From Emergencia sp. (GTDB lineage Bacteria; Bacillota; Clostridia; Peptostreptococcales; Anaerovoracaceae), in contig JALEOD010000025.1 in NCBI GenBank assembly GCA_022767345.1, forward strand, positions 30,860-94,859: 64,000 bases of DNA, read 5' to 3'. The notes below the pieces were generated by a model. That model searched no databases. It was given only the letters and a program-made list of their open reading frames with translations, and was not told the origin of the DNA. This document shows, one piece after another, positions 1-7,640 of the stretch (position 1 is its first letter; each line of letters opens with the position of its first letter). The translations under genes were made by a program, and so were the position numbers.

Positions 1-246
1 CGGAAAGGCGCCGAAAGCGACCACATCGCAAAGGGAATCCAGCTGAATACCAAAGAGTTTTTCATCGTCAGTTCTGTCCAGTTTGCGTCTTGCGACCTTG
101 CCGTCAAACATGTCAAAAAAGCCGGAAAGGGCGAGGCAGAAGACTGCCATTTTGTAGTGTCCTGTGGTGGCAAAGGTCATGCCGATCATTGCCGACAGAA
201 GACTCATGTAAGTAAGTATGACTGTGTAATTATAAAATCCGATCAT
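1..246 (-). CDS. CDP-alcohol phosphatidyltransferase, PssA-like (C-terminus cut by window edge)
   Basis: Eighty-two codons are visible, starting at an ATG (246-244) and running off position 1. The CDP-alcohol phosphotransferase signature is present: DMFDG, then AR, then after a short spacer GIQLDSLCD, matching D-x2-D-G-x2-A-R...G-x3-D-x3-D. Enzymes of this family swap CMP of a CDP-lipid for an alcohol such as serine or glycerol at the inner membrane face. The N-terminus and one hydrophobic helix before the motif suit a CDP-diacylglycerol-serine type enzyme, but the substrate cannot be fixed from the fragment. The start overlaps the end of the upstream flippase-like gene by 17 bases, so the three minus-strand genes look like one operon for membrane lipid synthesis. 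Confidence 0.8.
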   Translation of the reverse strand, partial: MIGFYNYTVILTYMSLLSAMIGMTFATTGHYKMAVFCLALSGFFDMFDGKVARRKLDRTDDEKLFGIQLDSLCDVVAFGAFP

Positions 247-1279
247 TGTTTCTCTCTTTTCCCTCTCTAAATATGACAAAATACGCAAAAACGGTAAAGA
301 CTGCACTGATAAAAAGCTGTGTGTAAAAACTGATACCGCGGCTGACAATCATGACAGGAATGGTCAGTGTAACCCCGCATATCGGTAGGAATACAGCCTG
401 AAACAGGTGCTCGCTGATCCCCATGCCGCCGGGCAGCGGCAGCATATCCACTGCCACGGAAATCATCGCCTGCAGCGCAACCGCTTCCAGCGCGTTGATA
501 CCGGTGATATCAAAGGAGCAAAGCACAAGCCATGTGATAAAGAACAGAAGAATTCTCTGCAGAAAAGTCAGTGCAAGAACGTTGAAGAGAATCCTCTTGT
601 GATGTTCAAAATAGCTTGCGGCAGCGCTGTACTTGTCCATACTGCCTGAAAGTTTTTCTTCCAAGCTATGAATTTTTTTTGAGCTGGTCAGTTTCTTCAA
701 AATACCGAAACACGCCATGACGATGCGCTTTGCAAGGCCGGGTGAAAAAACCAGACAGAGCATGCCTCCTACGCACAGGACATTGAGAAAGATTCCCAGC
801 CAGATCCAGCGCATGACAGGCGCAAGGCAATGCATGACAGATACAGGTCTTAAAATCAAAACAGCGATGCCGATGATAACCAGAACCAGCTTATAAGTAA
901 TGGTTACAAGTAAAAGCACCAGAGTTGACAGGTGTACAGGAAGTTTGTCTTTTTTCATGAACAAAACCTGTGCGGGCTGTCCGCCGGTGGCAGACGGTGT
1001 AACCAGGCTGAAGAAGAAGCCTACGAAGGAGTAGAGGAAACAGTGATTCAGTTTCGGCTTTCTTCCAAGACTTCCCATCAGATAAAATATAATCACCGAT
1101 TCGCCGAGAATGAAGCCGATGACCAGTATAATCCCAAGGAGCCAGTAAAGGCTGTGGGCATCTTTGACGTAGGACATAATCATAGAAAAGTCCTGACCGT
1201 GAAAGACATAATGCATGGTAAGGGCAAAACAAATCAGCAGAAATATACAGTTAAAAATAATTTTCTTCTTACGACTCAT
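230..1279 (-). CDS. Flippase-like integral membrane protein (lysylphosphatidylglycerol synthase TM / UPF0104 family)
   Basis: A 349-residue polytopic membrane protein with about eight hydrophobic segments. The motifs TPSATGGQPAQ (about residues 93-103) and PLPGGMGISEH (near residue 280) are typical of the flippase-like domain shared with the transmembrane half of MprF and with AglD/UPF0104 proteins, which are thought to move lipids or glycolipids across the membrane. I chose ATG 1279 because GGAGA lies about 9 bases upstream; an upstream in-frame start would add 22 residues inside the neighbouring gene without a good ribosome-binding site. It overlaps the PAP2 gene by 11 bases and the PssA-like gene by 17. 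No soluble synthase domain is attached, so a lysyl-PG synthase role is unlikely. Confidence 0.75.
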   Translation of the reverse strand: MSRKKKIIFNCIFLLICFALTMHYVFHGQDFSMIMSYVKDAHSLYWLLGIILVIGFILGESVIIFYLMGSLGRKPKLNHCFLYSFVGFFFSLVTPSATGGQPAQVLFMKKDKLPVHLSTLVLLLVTITYKLVLVIIGIAVLILRPVSVMHCLAPVMRWIWLGIFLNVLCVGGMLCLVFSPGLAKRIVMACFGILKKLTSSKKIHSLEEKLSGSMDKYSAAASYFEHHKRILFNVLALTFLQRILLFFITWLVLCSFDITGINALEAVALQAMISVAVDMLPLPGGMGISEHLFQAVFLPICGVTLTIPVMIVSRGISFYTQLFISAVFTVFAYFVIFREGKERNNDRIL

Positions 1280-1985
1280 TGCAGCTGTCTCCAAATACTT
1301 TCTTATGTATCTTGTCAAAGAGCCGTTCTGGCAGCTTGTAGGCATTACAGTGCATGCTCAGGGCGAAACAGCAAAGAGCGACGGCAATACCTCCAAAGAC
1401 ATCGACGATATAGTGCTGCTTGGTAAACTGCGTAGAGATGAAAATCAGAATTGCAAAAATCAGGGTTCCATAGCGGTAAGCTTTGGGAATCGCAGTACAT
1501 TTTCTGATACCCAGATAGCACATCAGACTTGCCAGACAGTGGATGGATGGGAATAAGTCATAAGGCAAATCCACAGAATAGATAAACGCCATGGCATTAT
1601 CCCAAAAACCGTCGCCGATGATTTCCGGTCTCACATTGGTGGTCGGTATCAAAAGAAAGAAAATTCCGCAGATCAGTCGCGCAAGCATATCAGCAAATAC
1701 AAACCGGTACCAGAATTCTTTAGTATTAGCTTTTGCCGTCAGGGCATAACTGATGACCCAGAATGGAAAGCTTAGTACATAAATGGATACCCAGATAGGA
1801 CAAAAGGGCACGCTGCGGTCAAAGTCCGTGGTAAAGTCATAATGATAAAGGTCTGCGCCCAGATGCTGCGTAATGGAGTAGACGAGACAGTTCCATACAA
1901 AACAGCCTATCAATGAAAAAAACGCATAGGCAGGAATCCACTTGTCCATATGCGTTCCGTACCAGTTCTGAAATTTCTTCTTCAT
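1269..1985 (-). CDS. PAP2-superfamily membrane phosphatase
   Basis: A 238-residue protein with about six membrane segments. The PAP2 phosphatase motifs are FPSIH (near residue 147) and a final STQFTKQHYIVDV (about residues 186-198), giving the catalytic His-x3-Asp; the Arg of the usual SR motif is replaced by Thr. The architecture resembles the C-terminal PAP2 subfamily that includes inositol phosphorylceramide synthase-like proteins, so it may transfer a phospho-head group rather than only hydrolyse it. It is the first gene of a minus-strand operon with a flippase-like protein and a CDP-alcohol transferase, which suggests phospholipid or glycolipid turnover at the membrane. A good sigma-A promoter lies just upstream. 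Confidence 0.75.
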   Translation of the reverse strand: MKKKFQNWYGTHMDKWIPAYAFFSLIGCFVWNCLVYSITQHLGADLYHYDFTTDFDRSVPFCPIWVSIYVLSFPFWVISYALTAKANTKEFWYRFVFADMLARLICGIFFLLIPTTNVRPEIIGDGFWDNAMAFIYSVDLPYDLFPSIHCLASLMCYLGIRKCTAIPKAYRYGTLIFAILIFISTQFTKQHYIVDVFGGIAVALCCFALSMHCNAYKLPERLFDKIHKKVFGDSCNES

Positions 1986-2023
1986 CTCTTTTTCCCGTTT
2001 CCCTAATAAAATTCGTCTATTAT

Positions 2024-2052
2024 AGTATATCCTACTAAAGTCTTATTTTCAA
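2024..2052 (-). promoter_or_regulatory. Sigma-A promoter for the PAP2-flippase-PssA operon
   Basis: Read on the minus strand, TTGAAA (2052-2047) and TATACT (2029-2024) are separated by exactly 17 bases, about 40 bases before the PAP2 start codon. Confidence 0.75.
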
Positions 2053-2120
2053 GAAAAACGGGAAAAGCTAAGAAAATCTTAAGATTTAGTCGAATTTTCT
2101 CGTAAGATGTCGAGAGGAAT

Positions 2121-2354
2121 TTACGACCGGAAGATAATCATGTCTTCGCCGATTTTTACGATGGATTCCCACGGAAGCTGCATGGTGTCATGGGCTGTGC
2201 CGAAGCGGCTTTTCGATACAAAGTTAGGCACAAGAAGCGCTCTGATTTTTCCCGTCTGCTCATCAAAGAGAATTTCCGCGTCCCAGAAAGAACCGTGGCG
2301 GCTGCCTTTGGAAAGGTCGATGACCTCTTTATCTCCGATTTCACTTAACAGCAT
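2121..2354 (-). CDS. ymxH: YlmC/YmxH-family PRC-barrel sporulation-associated protein
   Basis: A 77-residue protein that begins MLLSEIGDKEVIDL and contains GKIRALLVP and a C-terminal IGEDMIIF. This is the compact PRC-barrel fold of the YlmC/YmxH family found in endospore-forming Firmicutes. The ribosome-binding site is AAAGGATG, 8 bases before the ATG. It is divergent from the ClpP-like gene, with only 58 bases between the two starts. The molecular role of the family is not established. Its presence suggests a sporulating ancestry. Confidence 0.85.
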   Translation of the reverse strand: MLLSEIGDKEVIDLSKGSRHGSFWDAEILFDEQTGKIRALLVPNFVSKSRFGTAHDTMQLPWESIVKIGEDMIIFRS

Positions 2355-2412
2355 AAATTACACATCCTTTGCAAATAATATATTTAAATTTTACGACGAA
2401 AGGGTGAAAAAT

Positions 2413-3093
2413 ATGAGTGAAGAAAAGGAAAAGCAGGAAGAAAAAAAGGAAACCAGCGATCTGATCAAGGAACTGGGCATTTTAACCACCGGCACAAATT
2501 TTCAGTCTGATTACCAGTATATCAACATTATCGGCAGCATTGAGGGGCACACCACACTGCCCAGTGACAACAAGACGACCAAATATGAGCATCTGATTCC
2601 TCAGCTGGTAGTGGTAGAGGAAAATCCCGACATTAAAGGGCTGCTGCTGATTTTAAATACCGTAGGCGGTGATGTGGAGGCTGGCCTTGCCCTTGCGGAA
2701 TTGATTGCGTCCATGTCAAAACCAACTGTTACGCTGGTCATTGGCGGCGGTCACAGTATCGGCATACCTTTGGCCGTTTCCGCAAACTATTCCTTTGTGG
2801 CGGAGACTGCAACTATGACGATGCATCCAATTAGAACCAGCGGAACACTGATTACGGCGGATTCAACTTTTGAATACATGAGAAAAACTCAGGAGCGGGT
2901 GGTGGACTTTATTGTAAAACACTCCCACGCATCGAAATCCGATGTAGAAGAAAAGATGAATCAGACGGGAAATATGTCCAACGATGTGGGAACGGTACTA
3001 TTCGGTCCCGACGCTGTAAAAATGGGGCTCATCGACGAAATCGGCGGCCTTAGCTGCGCTCTGAAAAAATTGAAAGAATTAACAAATAAATAA
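2413..3093 (+). CDS. tepA: ClpP-like serine protease, TepA/translocation-enhancing type
   Basis: A 226-residue protein of the Clp-protease/crotonase fold. The nucleophile lies in GGGHSIGIP (Ser near residue 117) and the catalytic His in MTMHPIRTSG (near residue 140). This arrangement resembles the TepA/YmfB subgroup, not housekeeping ClpP. A Lys/Glu-rich head (residues 1-22) precedes the domain. I chose the ATG at 2413 because AAAGGGTG lies 6 bases upstream; the longer open frame would run through the promoter region and the antisense of ymxH. TepA proteins are implicated in degrading exported or signal peptides, and no Clp ATPase gene is nearby. Confidence 0.8.
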   Translation: MSEEKEKQEEKKETSDLIKELGILTTGTNFQSDYQYINIIGSIEGHTTLPSDNKTTKYEHLIPQLVVVEENPDIKGLLLILNTVGGDVEAGLALAELIASMSKPTVTLVIGGGHSIGIPLAVSANYSFVAETATMTMHPIRTSGTLITADSTFEYMRKTQERVVDFIVKHSHASKSDVEEKMNQTGNMSNDVGTVLFGPDAVKMGLIDEIGGLSCALKKLKELTNK

Positions 3094-3111
3094 AATTATA
3101 GGAAATAATGG

Positions 3112-3165
3112 TTGACAGTTATTTACAAAAATGATACTATATCCCTACAGAAAGGAGGGATAGTA
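3112..3165 (+). promoter_or_regulatory. Tad operon promoter with palindrome spanning the -10 to the start codon
   Basis: TTGACA (3112-3117) and TACTAT (3135-3140) are 17 bases apart, with a TGn extension of the -10. The -10 and following bases (3135-3146, TACTATaTCCCT) are the inverted complement of 3156-3165 (AGGGATAGTA), which runs from the ribosome-binding site into the tadZ ATG. Because the left arm is the -10 box itself it would not be in the RNA. A DNA operator for a repressor is therefore more likely than an RNA switch. Confidence 0.65.
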
Positions 3166-4256
3166 TGGAAATTGTAAAAGTAGGCATTCTTTTGGAAGAC
3201 AGGGCATTTGCGCAGGCGCTTTCCATCGCCTTGTCCAGAGAGGACAGCTGTATGCGGTTTTATCTCCTTGACAGCGCTGCTGAAGGAGAATCCTGCGACC
3301 TGATTTTGGCTGAGCGGCCTTCTTCCGATGAGAAAGTCATCGAACTTGTCCGTGATTCAGAGGCGGTCCGGTATACGGGAGATCCGCCCTATAAGCTGTA
3401 CCGGTATATGGAGAGTCAGAATTTAATCAACAGCCTGCTTTTTATTTATTTTAAAGTGACAGGTAAAGTCATTGAAACCAAAGGTGATACCAGCTGCAAG
3501 CTGGTGGTGTTTCTGGGAGAAAGCGGCGGCTGCGGTACTACGTCGGCTGCCCTTGCCACAGCCTGCATGCTGCACCGGATTTACGGCAGCAAATCTCTAT
3601 ATCTGAACCTCTGTCCCATCGATGATTCCAGAAAATATTTTTCAGAAGAGGGAGAGGAGAGTCTGATGAAACTGCTTTATTATCTGGACCAGGAGAAAGA
3701 GTTTCCCATCGGCGCCTTTATTACAGAGCGGGAGGAACTGGATTTTGTCAATACCGGCATCATCAATTCCTATTTCAATGAGATGAAGCCATTTCTCATG
3801 CGGCGTTTTCTGCATAAAATCGATCAGCTTGGGAAATATGATTTTCTCATTGTGGATATGGGAAATCATCTTAGCCGGGAAAACAGGAAAATGCTGAGTT
3901 ATGCGGACTGTGCCGTCATGCTTTGCGACAGTCAGAGAGTTCGTCCCGGGAAATATAGGCAGAGGATTGCCCGGGAAATATTTAAGCGGGTGGAGGCAGG
4001 AAGACTTTTGCGGGTGGAAAATTTTGCCGGTGATATGCCTTGCAGTCAGGAGATGGAGATAGAGGCGGAGACGCTGGTCATTTCGACCCAGCAGGATGTA
4101 GATCTTCGCCTTGAGAAAAATTACGGCATGGAAATCGGTATATTAGCCAGGGAAATCATGGAAGGAGGCGTTCATGGAGACGGAAAGTGCTGCATACCTA
4201 GAGGAGAAGACGGCAAGGGTGCGGGAGCGGATTCTTGCGGCAAAGGAAAATCTTAA
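3165..4256 (+). CDS. tadZ: TadZ/CpaE-like atypical ParA-MinD ATPase of the Tad pilus
   Basis: A 363-residue protein with an N-terminal receiver-like region (residues 1-100) and a ParA/MinD domain (about 110-320). The P-loop is unusual: GESGGCGTTSAA lacks both the signature Lys of KGG and the Lys of GKT. From general knowledge, other Firmicutes TadZ proteins share this departure. TadZ/CpaE proteins place the pilus machine at a site in the cell. LIVDMGNHL (near residue 228) is the Walker B-like strand. The last 28 residues overlap the tadA start and are Gly/Lys rich, as if the gene had read through an older stop. It is the first gene of the pilus operon. Confidence 0.85.
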   Translation: MEIVKVGILLEDRAFAQALSIALSREDSCMRFYLLDSAAEGESCDLILAERPSSDEKVIELVRDSEAVRYTGDPPYKLYRYMESQNLINSLLFIYFKVTGKVIETKGDTSCKLVVFLGESGGCGTTSAALATACMLHRIYGSKSLYLNLCPIDDSRKYFSEEGEESLMKLLYYLDQEKEFPIGAFITEREELDFVNTGIINSYFNEMKPFLMRRFLHKIDQLGKYDFLIVDMGNHLSRENRKMLSYADCAVMLCDSQRVRPGKYRQRIAREIFKRVEAGRLLRVENFAGDMPCSQEMEIEAETLVISTQQDVDLRLEKNYGMEIGILAREIMEGGVHGDGKCCIPRGEDGKGAGADSCGKGKS

Positions 4257-5376
4257 TCCTGAGGAAGCGATGGAAATCATCGAAGAGGTTGTCTTTGCGG
4301 ATGGGGAGGAACTTGAACTTTCTCAGCTGCACAGCATAATTCGAAAAATTTATGCCAGGACCAGAAGCAAGTTTGGAATTTTAGAGGAGTACATAGAGGA
4401 TGAATCCATCAACGAAATTATGATTAACGGAAAGGACCATTTTTTTCTGGAAACCGGCGGCGATATGGACAGAGCGGCGGAGACCTTTGATTCTACCGAT
4501 GAGCTTGAGGAAATTATCCGAAATATCGCGGCAGGCGTGCACAGGGAAATCAACGAAATGCACCCGATTCTGGACGCAAGGCTGCCCGGCGGCAGCAGAG
4601 TCAACGCGGTCTATAAGAATGTGGCGGCAGGGGGTCCTGCTCTCACCATCAGAAAATTTGCCAGAGAGCGGATTACCATGGAGGAGATGGTAAGGAGCGG
4701 CACACTGACGGAGTCCTGCGCATCCTATCTGAAGACGCTGGTAAGCTGCGGCTATAACATCTTTGTCAGCGGCGGAACATCGTCGGGAAAGACTACCTTT
4801 CTCAATGCGCTGTCGGACTTTATTCCGCCCAAAGAAAGGGTCATCGTCATCGAGGATTCTACGGAACTTGCAATGTCTCACATCGCAAATCTGGTGCAGA
4901 TGGAGTGCCGCAATGCCAATACTATGGGACAGGGCATGATTTCTATGGACATGCTCATTAAGACCAGTCTGCGTATGCGGCCCGACCGGATTATTGTGGG
5001 TGAGGTCAGAGGCAAGGAAGTGGCGGACATGATGCAGGCCATGAACACAGGTCATGACGGCTGTCTTGCCACGGGACACGGAAATTCTGTCTCCGGCATG
5101 CTCAGGAGGCTTGAGGCCATGTACCTGATGGGGGTACAGATTCCCATGGATGCCATCAGAGCGCAGATTGTGGAAGGCATTGATATCATGATTCATCTGG
5201 GCAGGCTGCCCGGCGGCGCGCGAAAAGTCCTGGAGGTGCAGGAACTGGTGGACTTTGAAAACGGAAAGTACGTTTTAAACCCGCTTTTCCTCATGGATGA
5301 GAGCAGGCATCTCTGCGAGACCGGAAATTCCCTTGTTAATCAGTCCAAGCTCCATCTTAGAGGCGGTGTTCTATGA
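4174..5376 (+). CDS. tadA: TadA/CpaF secretion ATPase
   Basis: A 400-residue type II/IV secretion ATPase that powers assembly of Flp pilin. It has an N-terminal helical region (1-60), the DESINEIMING stretch (near 72), Walker A GGTSSGKTT (near 200-208), the Asp box VIEDSTEL, Walker B RPDRIIVGEVRG (near 270) and a His box TGHDGCLATGH. GGAGG sits 5 bases before ATG 4174, so this start is firm even though the gene overlaps tadZ by 83 bases, an unusually long overlap for tightly packed genes. It forms the hexameric motor under the TadB/TadC platform. Confidence 0.92.
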   Translation: METESAAYLEEKTARVRERILAAKENLNPEEAMEIIEEVVFADGEELELSQLHSIIRKIYARTRSKFGILEEYIEDESINEIMINGKDHFFLETGGDMDRAAETFDSTDELEEIIRNIAAGVHREINEMHPILDARLPGGSRVNAVYKNVAAGGPALTIRKFARERITMEEMVRSGTLTESCASYLKTLVSCGYNIFVSGGTSSGKTTFLNALSDFIPPKERVIVIEDSTELAMSHIANLVQMECRNANTMGQGMISMDMLIKTSLRMRPDRIIVGEVRGKEVADMMQAMNTGHDGCLATGHGNSVSGMLRRLEAMYLMGVQIPMDAIRAQIVEGIDIMIHLGRLPGGARKVLEVQELVDFENGKYVLNPLFLMDESRHLCETGNSLVNQSKLHLRGGVL

Positions 5377-6128
5377 TTTCTGCGGTCAGTGATTACGATA
5401 TTTATCAGCCGGACAGAAAGGAGAAAATGGCCGCCGGCGCAGGATTCGCGCTGCTGTGCAGCTTCTGCGGCTATATCTTTTATGGAACCTTGCTGTGGGG
5501 CTTAATGTTTCCTTTTCTGTATCCGAAGATGTTGTATGTGTATTGCCGTTTTCGGGCAGAACGCAGAAAGAGGGAACTTTTGGGGCAGTTTCGGGATTTG
5601 CTGTTCAGCCTGTCTGCGTCTTTTTCCACAGGGCGGCATATGGAGGAAGCCATGGAAGAGGCCCTTGTCAATCTGCAGGAAATTTACGGACCGAAAGCGC
5701 TGCTGGTCTGCGAATTGTCAGGCATGCTGCGGAAGATGAGGCAGACCGGGCAGGCGGACATTTCTGTTTGGGAGGATTTTGCGGCCCGCAGCCATCTTTC
5801 AGATATCATGGATTTTACGCAGGTCTTTCGCGCAGTCAGGGAGACGGGCGGGGATCTGGTCTTTGCAGTCAATAAGGCGGCGGCTGTCATCGGGGACAAA
5901 ATCGCCGTAGAAGGGGAAATTAAAACCATGATATCCCAGAAAAAGCTGGAGGGAAGACTGATTACCGCAATGCCGGTTTTCATCGTCTTATTTCTGCAGA
6001 TGACTTCTCCCGACTATCTGGAGGTGATGTACGGGACTTTCGCTGGAAGGATTCTGATGACTTTGGCCCTTTCCGCAACGGTGCTTGCTTATGTGATGAT
6101 AGAAAGGATTACAGCCATTGAAGTTTAA
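5373..6128 (+). CDS. tadB: TadB pilus platform protein
   Basis: A 251-residue membrane protein with hydrophobic segments at the N-terminus (near 25-55) and C-terminus (near 195-245), and a cytoplasmic GspF-type helical domain between (SLSASFSTGRHMEEAMEE, near 80-97). With TadC it makes the inner-membrane platform bound by TadA. The start ATG overlaps the tadA stop as ATGA, consistent with translational coupling. Confidence 0.85.
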   Translation: MISAVSDYDIYQPDRKEKMAAGAGFALLCSFCGYIFYGTLLWGLMFPFLYPKMLYVYCRFRAERRKRELLGQFRDLLFSLSASFSTGRHMEEAMEEALVNLQEIYGPKALLVCELSGMLRKMRQTGQADISVWEDFAARSHLSDIMDFTQVFRAVRETGGDLVFAVNKAAAVIGDKIAVEGEIKTMISQKKLEGRLITAMPVFIVLFLQMTSPDYLEVMYGTFAGRILMTLALSATVLAYVMIERITAIEV

Positions 6129-7110
6129 AGAAAACAAGGAGTATCGGGCTCTGGTTTCCTTTTGCAGGGAAAACAGAAAGACTGTGCTGATTCTCGGTAT
6201 AGCCGTGCTGCTTCTGTCAGCAGTGCAGGTGGCCGCGCAGAGACAGCAGAGCAGCATATATGTGACAGGAAAAAATGGAACGGTGATGGGACTTTCTCTT
6301 ACTGATAGGGAGGGTGGTCAGTCGGTGCCTCTTGTCATTGAAGCGGAGAAAGACGGCGTGCGCACTAAGGTAGAGGTGATTTTGACTTTTTCGGAAGAAG
6401 CCTCTTCTGCGGAAATGGTGAAAAGACCCCAGTCTGCGGAGCAGCTTCTGCAGTCAGAGTTAAAAGCCCTTTCTCAAAAGCTGGAGGAAGAGGAGGGAAG
6501 TCTCATTGCACTGCCATCACAGCTTGATGACGGGACGAGGCTTATCTGGTCGAGGGAGGGAAATTCCCGCTTTCTGCTCATCTTGCTTCTTTTCCCGCTG
6601 GCAGTCCTTGCCCTTTATCAGAATCAAAAAGAGCAGGAAAAGGCAAAGCAAAAGAAAGTGACTGCGGAAATCCGCAGAGAACTGCCAGGATTTAACAATC
6701 AGCTGCTGCTTCTTTTAAACAGCGGACTGATTTTCAATGACGCCTTTACAAGAATTGCGGCAGGGTATGAAGCAAGGCAGCGAAAAAGCGTGCTGGGAGA
6801 TGTTGTCTGCCGGATTAGAAAAGAGTCCTTGGAAACGGGAGACAGCCTGATTACCGTCATGGGACGCTGCAGCAAGAACATGCAAGTCCGTGAGTTTACG
6901 CGCATGGTAAATGTAATGACAGACAATCAGTTCAAAGGCGTGAATCTCACCGAAAAGCTGGAAAGTGAGCGGGATCTGCTCTGGGAGCAGAGAAAGAAGA
7001 CCGCGGAGGAACGGGGAAAAGCAGCGGAAACCAAGCTGGCATTTCCTCTGGCGATTCTGCTGCTGGTGCTGATTCTGATTACAGCGGCGCCGGCAATGCT
7101 GCAGATGTAA
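6118..7110 (+). CDS. tadC: TadC pilus platform protein with added extracytoplasmic domain
   Basis: A 330-residue protein with a TTG start overlapping tadB by 11 bases (AAAGGA 10 bases upstream). A first membrane helix (residues 20-40) is followed by an outside region of about 100 residues that looks like a small beta domain plus coiled coil. A second helix (near 143-160), the GspF-type domain LPGFNNQLLLLLNSGLIFND (about 185-204) and a final helix (near 305-328) complete it. The extra outside domain is not in proteobacterial TadC and may contact pseudopilins or the cell wall. Confidence 0.82.
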   Translation: MKFKENKEYRALVSFCRENRKTVLILGIAVLLLSAVQVAAQRQQSSIYVTGKNGTVMGLSLTDREGGQSVPLVIEAEKDGVRTKVEVILTFSEEASSAEMVKRPQSAEQLLQSELKALSQKLEEEEGSLIALPSQLDDGTRLIWSREGNSRFLLILLLFPLAVLALYQNQKEQEKAKQKKVTAEIRRELPGFNNQLLLLLNSGLIFNDAFTRIAAGYEARQRKSVLGDVVCRIRKESLETGDSLITVMGRCSKNMQVREFTRMVNVMTDNQFKGVNLTEKLESERDLLWEQRKKTAEERGKAAETKLAFPLAILLLVLILITAAPAMLQM

Positions 7111-7140
7111 TTTTAAAATATGGAAAGGAGTATACATAGG

Positions 7141-7281
7141 ATGAAAGCATTAAAAAACAAAAAAGGCATGGAGCTGGTACAGGTAGCGATTTTAATCGCC
7201 CTTGCCGTGGCCCTGGGGCTGATTTTTAAGACAGAGATTACCACCTTTGTCAACAACACCTTCAAAGGACTCAACGGCTGA
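7141..7281 (+). CDS. flp: Flp-type IVb pilin
   Basis: A 46-residue prepilin. A short basic leader ending KKG precedes MELVQVAILIALAVALGLIF, a class III signal that would be cut after the Gly by a TadV-type prepilin peptidase to leave a hydrophobic helix and a short polar tail ending GLNG. AAAGGAG lies about 10 bases before the ATG. The stop TGA overlaps the next ATG. No prepilin peptidase gene is visible in the window, so it must be elsewhere. This should be the major pilus subunit. Confidence 0.9.
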   Translation: MKALKNKKGMELVQVAILIALAVALGLIFKTEITTFVNNTFKGLNG

Positions 7282-7640
7282 TGAAGAAATTTACTGCGAA
7301 AAAGAGGCATATTGCGAAAGCCGTGATGGGAAATCGGCGGGGCAGTGAGATGATAGAGGCGGCTGCAGTGCTTCCTCTTCTGATTCTGCTGATTCTCAGT
7401 CTCATTTTGCTAATCGTTTACTATTATGCCTGTATCAGCTGTCAGGTGAATCTCCACCAGTCGCTGCTGGAGGAGGCCGCTGAAAGCCGGGCAATCTATA
7501 AAAAACTGGAAGCGCGAGAGGACGTCTCAAAACCGTTGAGAGGCGCCAGCAGTATCATCATGGGAAAAGAAATTTCCGGCAGGATTTACGCGATGCGTCC
7601 TGCGCAAATCATCAGACTGGGGGGAGGCGGCGGGCATTGA
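7281..7640 (+). CDS. TadE-like pseudopilin
   Basis: A 119-residue protein with a basic N-terminal leader, the TadE-like GSEMIEAAAVLPLLILLIL stretch (about 22-40) forming one membrane helix, and a short outside domain ending in a Gly-rich tail. The Glu a few residues after the Gly is the usual prepilin-peptidase recognition position. It is translationally coupled to flp (overlapping stop and start). TadE-type proteins are minor pilins that help start or tip the pilus. Confidence 0.8.
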   Translation: MKKFTAKKRHIAKAVMGNRRGSEMIEAAAVLPLLILLILSLILLIVYYYACISCQVNLHQSLLEEAAESRAIYKKLEAREDVSKPLRGASSIIMGKEISGRIYAMRPAQIIRLGGGGGH

